From: Sphingobacterium sp.
GTDB lineage: Bacteria > Bacteroidota > Bacteroidia > Sphingobacteriales > Sphingobacteriaceae
Reading direction: 5' to 3'
Assembly (NCBI GenBank): GCA_031277685.1
Contig: JAITLV010000340.1
Coordinates: 1-64,000, forward strand
DNA length: 64,000 bases
Made by a program: the position numbers and the translations under genes. Shown here piece by piece: positions 60,670 to 64,000 of this stretch. The first letter of the stretch is position 1; the number at the start of each line of letters is the position of its first letter. The notes under the pieces were generated by a model. It was not told the origin of the DNA. It made no database searches and saw only the letters and a list, made by a program, of their open reading frames with translations.

Positions 60670-61194
60670 ATGGAAATCAATTATTCACTAAATGTCCAAA
60701 AATTTGAAGCATACTTCGATCAATGGAGTGACAAAGTGTATCATTATGCATTCCATAAAACACGCTCATCTTATTTGGCTGAAGAAACTGTACAACGCAC
60801 CTTTATCAAACTGTGGCACAATCTAAGCGAAAAAGATATTGCGGCTAAAGTAGAATCTCAAATTTTTTGTATTGCGAGAACAACCATCCTCGATTTGGTT
60901 AAAGAAGAATATAATAGAAAAAAACTTCTTCAAGCTGAAAGTTCACTCATTCAACACCATTCTCCGGCTGACGATTATTATGCAAAACAACTCGAATCTA
61001 TATTAGCAGATGTCATCAATCAGCTTCCAGAAAAGCGAAAACAGATTTTTATATTAAGCCGTTATTCAAATCTGTCGCACAAACAAATTGCCAATAAACT
61101 TTCCATATCGTCCAAGACTGTAGAAAACCAGATTACGCTTGTTCTAAAAAAAATAAGAAAAGCACTACTATTCAGCCTATTATTTATTTTTTAA
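60670..61194 (+). CDS. ECF RNA polymerase sigma factor
   Basis: 174 residues. Region 2 (YFDQWSDKVYHYAFHKTRSS, AEETVQRTFIKLW) and region 4 (LPEKRKQIFILSRYSNLSHK, NKLSISSKTVENQI) are clear. It is followed by a FecR gene and a susC gene in the same direction and should govern this second SusC locus. Confidence 0.93.
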   Translation: MEINYSLNVQKFEAYFDQWSDKVYHYAFHKTRSSYLAEETVQRTFIKLWHNLSEKDIAAKVESQIFCIARTTILDLVKEEYNRKKLLQAESSLIQHHSPADDYYAKQLESILADVINQLPEKRKQIFILSRYSNLSHKQIANKLSISSKTVENQITLVLKKIRKALLFSLLFIF

Positions 61195-61238
61195 TTTTCT
61201 TTTGGGGGATACCTCATTTTCAATCGTAGTCTATATAC

Positions 61239-62270
61239 ATGAAGATTACGAAAGAACATATTCAGAAATACCTCCACGGCAAAGCAAATGCTGCAGAAGT
61301 TGATGCTATTCACAAGGCCTTAAACAATAATCAAATAAACTTGGATGACTGGTTTCCAGAAAGTGAATGGTGTAACATGACTGAGGATGCTTCCTTCGAA
61401 CGAAATAATCTAATCAAGCAATCGGTTATCAAGAAAATTAAAACTCAACATAGACAACGACACATTTACAAACTTTTAAAATATGCCGCAGTTCTCGTAG
61501 TAATCGGAGCAATAGGCTGGGCATCCATCCCCTTTTGGGAGATATCCAAACAAGCACCCCAAATTACCGAACAACCACTCAAAAACGCACCAAAACTGAG
61601 GCCTCCAGGTAATTTATATTATATTAATTCAGGTAATATGCCCATGCAGATCGATGTTCCGGATGGATCAAAAATTGATCTTTACCCCAATTCAGAAGTT
61701 AAATTTGTAGACAATTTTTCCGCACAGCCTGTCCGCGATATCCATTTAAAAGGAAAAGCAAAATTCGCGGTTGCCAAAGATAAGTCAAAACCATTTATCG
61801 TACATAGTACTGGATTAACCACAACTGCGCTAGGCACAGTATTCAGTGTGGATGAACAACAATCGACAGCAGTCACAAAAGTCAAACTATTTGAAGGTCG
61901 TATTCAGGTAACGGGTCTTGACCACAAATTGAACACGCAGCCGTTAAATCTAGAATTTGTACCGAACGAAGAAATAACCGTAAATCACGAAAAATTACAG
62001 ATTCTGGCTGAAGCAAGAATGAATACGTCTGCTTTCAACAGAAAAGGTTTCTATTTAGAAAAACAAAACACATTAATTTTCAAAAATTTGGCCCTTAAAG
62101 ATGTACTACATATCATAAGCCAAAACTATAAAGTCAAACTTGACTTTAATTCCGAGGCCATTGAAGATAAATATTATAGCGGCACTTATCATAATGATCC
62201 ATCCGTCTTCAAAAAAATACTTTCAGACATACAAGAACTCCACCATATTATAATAAAATATACAGAATGA
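61239..62270 (+). CDS. FecR family anti-sigma factor
   Basis: 343 residues: cytoplasmic start (ITKEHIQKYLHGKANAAEVD), one membrane helix (about 80-102: LKYAAVLVVIGAIGWASIPF), FecR domain (about 130-230: MQIDVPDGSKIDLYPNSEVK and FAVAKDKSKPFIVHSTGLTT) and the C-terminal DUF4974-like part (NLALKDVLHIISQNYKVKLD). It should restrain the sigma factor encoded 45 bases upstream. The next SusC lacks an STN domain, so how it receives its signal is unclear. Confidence 0.92.
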   Translation: MKITKEHIQKYLHGKANAAEVDAIHKALNNNQINLDDWFPESEWCNMTEDASFERNNLIKQSVIKKIKTQHRQRHIYKLLKYAAVLVVIGAIGWASIPFWEISKQAPQITEQPLKNAPKLRPPGNLYYINSGNMPMQIDVPDGSKIDLYPNSEVKFVDNFSAQPVRDIHLKGKAKFAVAKDKSKPFIVHSTGLTTTALGTVFSVDEQQSTAVTKVKLFEGRIQVTGLDHKLNTQPLNLEFVPNEEITVNHEKLQILAEARMNTSAFNRKGFYLEKQNTLIFKNLALKDVLHIISQNYKVKLDFNSEAIEDKYYSGTYHNDPSVFKKILSDIQELHHIIIKYTE

Positions 62271-62300
62271 AATATAGTTCACTTATTTAATCCATAAATT

Positions 62301-64000
62301 ATGCACAATTATTTACCTTCCAAACATGCCCTATTGACTATGTTTATGCTAAGATCCAATATCCGTGCTGACGTAAACTGGGGTTTGCGTCTTGGACTAA
62401 TGGGCCTTTTGGCAACTAGCCATCAAATTGTTAATGCCCAACAACAGGCAGCAATCAATGGAGTCATTCGAGACGAAGCGGGAAAACCCATATATTCCGC
62501 AACAGTGACTATCCAAAATGCAAACAACAAATTTAAAAGAGCAACGACAAGCGCTGCAGATGGCACCTTTTCTTTTGAACAGATCCCAGCCAGTCAAGGT
62601 TATCAAATCACTGTTTCCTCCATCGGATTTAAAACCAAGGAACTGACAGATTACAACATTTCTGAACGAGACAAACTTGCCATTAACATTAGTTTGGAAT
62701 CGACATCGGAAAATCTTCAAGAGGTAGTTGTGACCGCACTGGGTATCAAAAAAGAAAAAAAAGCGCTAGGTTATACTGTTGCAGAATTAAAGGGAGACGA
62801 ATTGACACAAGGCAAGGAGGTTAATGTTGCCAATGCACTTTCAGGAAAAGTCGCAGGGGTACAGGTAAGCCGTGCTGCCTCAGGCGCCGGGGGATCTTCA
62901 AAAGTCGTTATTCGTGGTAACAATTCACTTATCGGTAACAGCCAGCCACTTTATGTTGTGGATGGTGTACCGATTGACAACCAGAATATTTCTTCACCAA
63001 ATCAATCTGGTGGTACAGATTATGGAGACGGGATCGGTAATATTAACCCCGAAGATATTGAGACCATGTCCGTCTTAAAAGGGCCTAATGCTGCGGCATT
63101 GTATGGTCAAAGAGGAAGCAATGGCGTTATTTTGATTACAACGAAATCAGGAAAAGCAGGTAAAACACGTTTTAGTTACGGCACGGATTTCTCATTTGGC
63201 AATGGCTTGGTCCTACCCGATTTTCAAAATGAATATGGTCAGGGCTTAAATGGTACTTTTACGCACTTCCGAAAAGATGATGGAACCATTGTATCTATGA
63301 GCGACGCCATAAAAAATGGCTATAGCGGCATTCCAAAAATGAGTGCAGGTCGGGATCGCACCACCCGGGCAAGCTGGGGAGCCAAAATGGACGGACAAAC
63401 TTACGAAGATGCCTATGGAAATATACTAAAATTAACACCACAATCGGACACCTATGAATCTTTTTTCCAGACCGAAAAACAGTTTGTTAACAATTTAAGT
63501 GTCGATGGTGGAAATGAAAAAATAAACTACCGCTTTTCTTTTGCGAATACAGATGTTAAAGGATATATACCTACCAATACATTGAAAAGAAATAATTTCG
63601 GTTTACGGACACAAGCAAAAATTACCGACAAATTCCATATTGATGTAAAAGCTAATTATATTGCTCAAAATGGGAATAATAGGCCAACTTTGGCTGACGC
63701 AGCAGACAATCCGGCGTATTTATTTATCAGTCAACCACGCAGTTTAGGTAATGACATTATGTCCCAATATAAGTGGACCGCACAGGAAATAAGCAAGCAA
63801 CTAGGTTTTTCAGGCCTAACCGAAGGTCTGGAAAAAACTTATGCGACCAATAGTTCTACAGCCAACCCTTTTTGGACAATCCATGAAAATCACAACGAAG
63901 ATCGCCGGGACCGCATCATTGGCTTGCTCCGACTAACCTATGACTTCGCTCCTTGGCTCAAAGTAGCTGCGACAGGTGGAACCGATTTTTATACCGATCA
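62301..64000 (+). CDS. SusC/RagA TonB-dependent porin without STN domain (partial)
   Basis: Open from ATG 62301 to the window edge (566 codons seen). The signal peptide ends near VNAQQQA (about 48). The carboxypeptidase-D-like domain follows directly: AAINGVIRDEAGKPIYSATV. Then comes the plug (EVVVTALGIKKEKKALGYTV; YVVDGVPIDNQN; AALYGQRGSNGVILITTKSG) and the start of the barrel. An STN domain is absent, unlike the SusC at 51392-54841. The C-terminus and a probable susD lie outside the window. Confidence 0.93.
   Translation, partial: MHNYLPSKHALLTMFMLRSNIRADVNWGLRLGLMGLLATSHQIVNAQQQAAINGVIRDEAGKPIYSATVTIQNANNKFKRATTSAADGTFSFEQIPASQGYQITVSSIGFKTKELTDYNISERDKLAINISLESTSENLQEVVVTALGIKKEKKALGYTVAELKGDELTQGKEVNVANALSGKVAGVQVSRAASGAGGSSKVVIRGNNSLIGNSQPLYVVDGVPIDNQNISSPNQSGGTDYGDGIGNINPEDIETMSVLKGPNAAALYGQRGSNGVILITTKSGKAGKTRFSYGTDFSFGNGLVLPDFQNEYGQGLNGTFTHFRKDDGTIVSMSDAIKNGYSGIPKMSAGRDRTTRASWGAKMDGQTYEDAYGNILKLTPQSDTYESFFQTEKQFVNNLSVDGGNEKINYRFSFANTDVKGYIPTNTLKRNNFGLRTQAKITDKFHIDVKANYIAQNGNNRPTLADAADNPAYLFISQPRSLGNDIMSQYKWTAQEISKQLGFSGLTEGLEKTYATNSSTANPFWTIHENHNEDRRDRIIGLLRLTYDFAPWLKVAATGGTDFYTD

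Overview
The window reads as chromosomal DNA of a Sphingobacterium-like member of the Bacteroidota. The grounds are: SusC/SusD pairs with ECF sigma and FecR anti-sigma genes, Bacteroidota-type promoters (TTTG, about 20 bases, TAnnTTTG) instead of strong Shine-Dalgarno sites, DUF2480 and Gfo/Idh/MocA proteins with Tat-like leaders, and low GC. No plasmid, phage or insertion sequence was recognised. Genes are cut at both ends: a response regulator at the left edge and a SusC porin at the right edge.

Layout. 1-2.3 kb: two-component system (response regulator plus TPR-type histidine kinase). 2.5-5.1 kb: sodA, a DUF2480 gene and a flavodoxin-fold reductase, divergent from a SufR-like Cys-rich regulator across a perfect 17-bp inverted repeat. 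5.2-7.1 kb: a TetR regulator and a stand-alone FabF whose promoters share an operator-like dyad. 7.4-19.1 kb: a complete 4-hydroxyproline route (epimerase, D-hydroxyproline dehydrogenase, deaminase, ketoglutarate-semialdehyde dehydrogenase) with an AraC regulator and three peptidases suited to proline/hydroxyproline-rich peptides (aminopeptidase P, DPP-IV, M1). 19.6-20.6 kb: a quinone-reductase-like flavoprotein divergent from an HxlR regulator. 21-25.8 kb: a GH32 fructosidase, then a DUF1080/Gfo-Idh operon. 26.5-38.9 kb: mixed genes including folK, an RNA-repair pair (RNA ligase plus HD-Pnk), a membrane LytTR-like protein, an MFS transporter and an AraC regulator. 39.1-41 kb: tRNA with anticodon CAU beside a TaqI-type adenine methyltransferase. 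42-46.4 kb: GNAT, FMN reductase, SH3-like secreted protein, HxlR/old-yellow-enzyme pair and an alpha/beta hydrolase. 47.2-56.7 kb: ECF sigma, FecR, SusC, SusD and two Gfo/Idh oxidoreductases in one direction. 57-64 kb: a royal-jelly/Yellow-like protein, small unknown genes, DUF72, and a second ECF sigma/FecR/SusC set.

The most unusual signal is a family of three near-identical short intergenic units, all on the + strand (7080-7181, 19376-19477, 20873-20974). Each has a complete Bacteroidota promoter, a roughly 65-base transcribed core without an ATG, and an intrinsic terminator whose loop carries an invariant CUCCCC. Between the -33 and -7 boxes each has an inverted repeat centred at the same position; its arms differ among copies but stay self-complementary. 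This points to a paralogous small-RNA family under one DNA-binding regulator. Copies A and B bracket the hydroxyproline island exactly, and B and C bracket the flavoprotein/HxlR pair. I do not recognise this RNA family.
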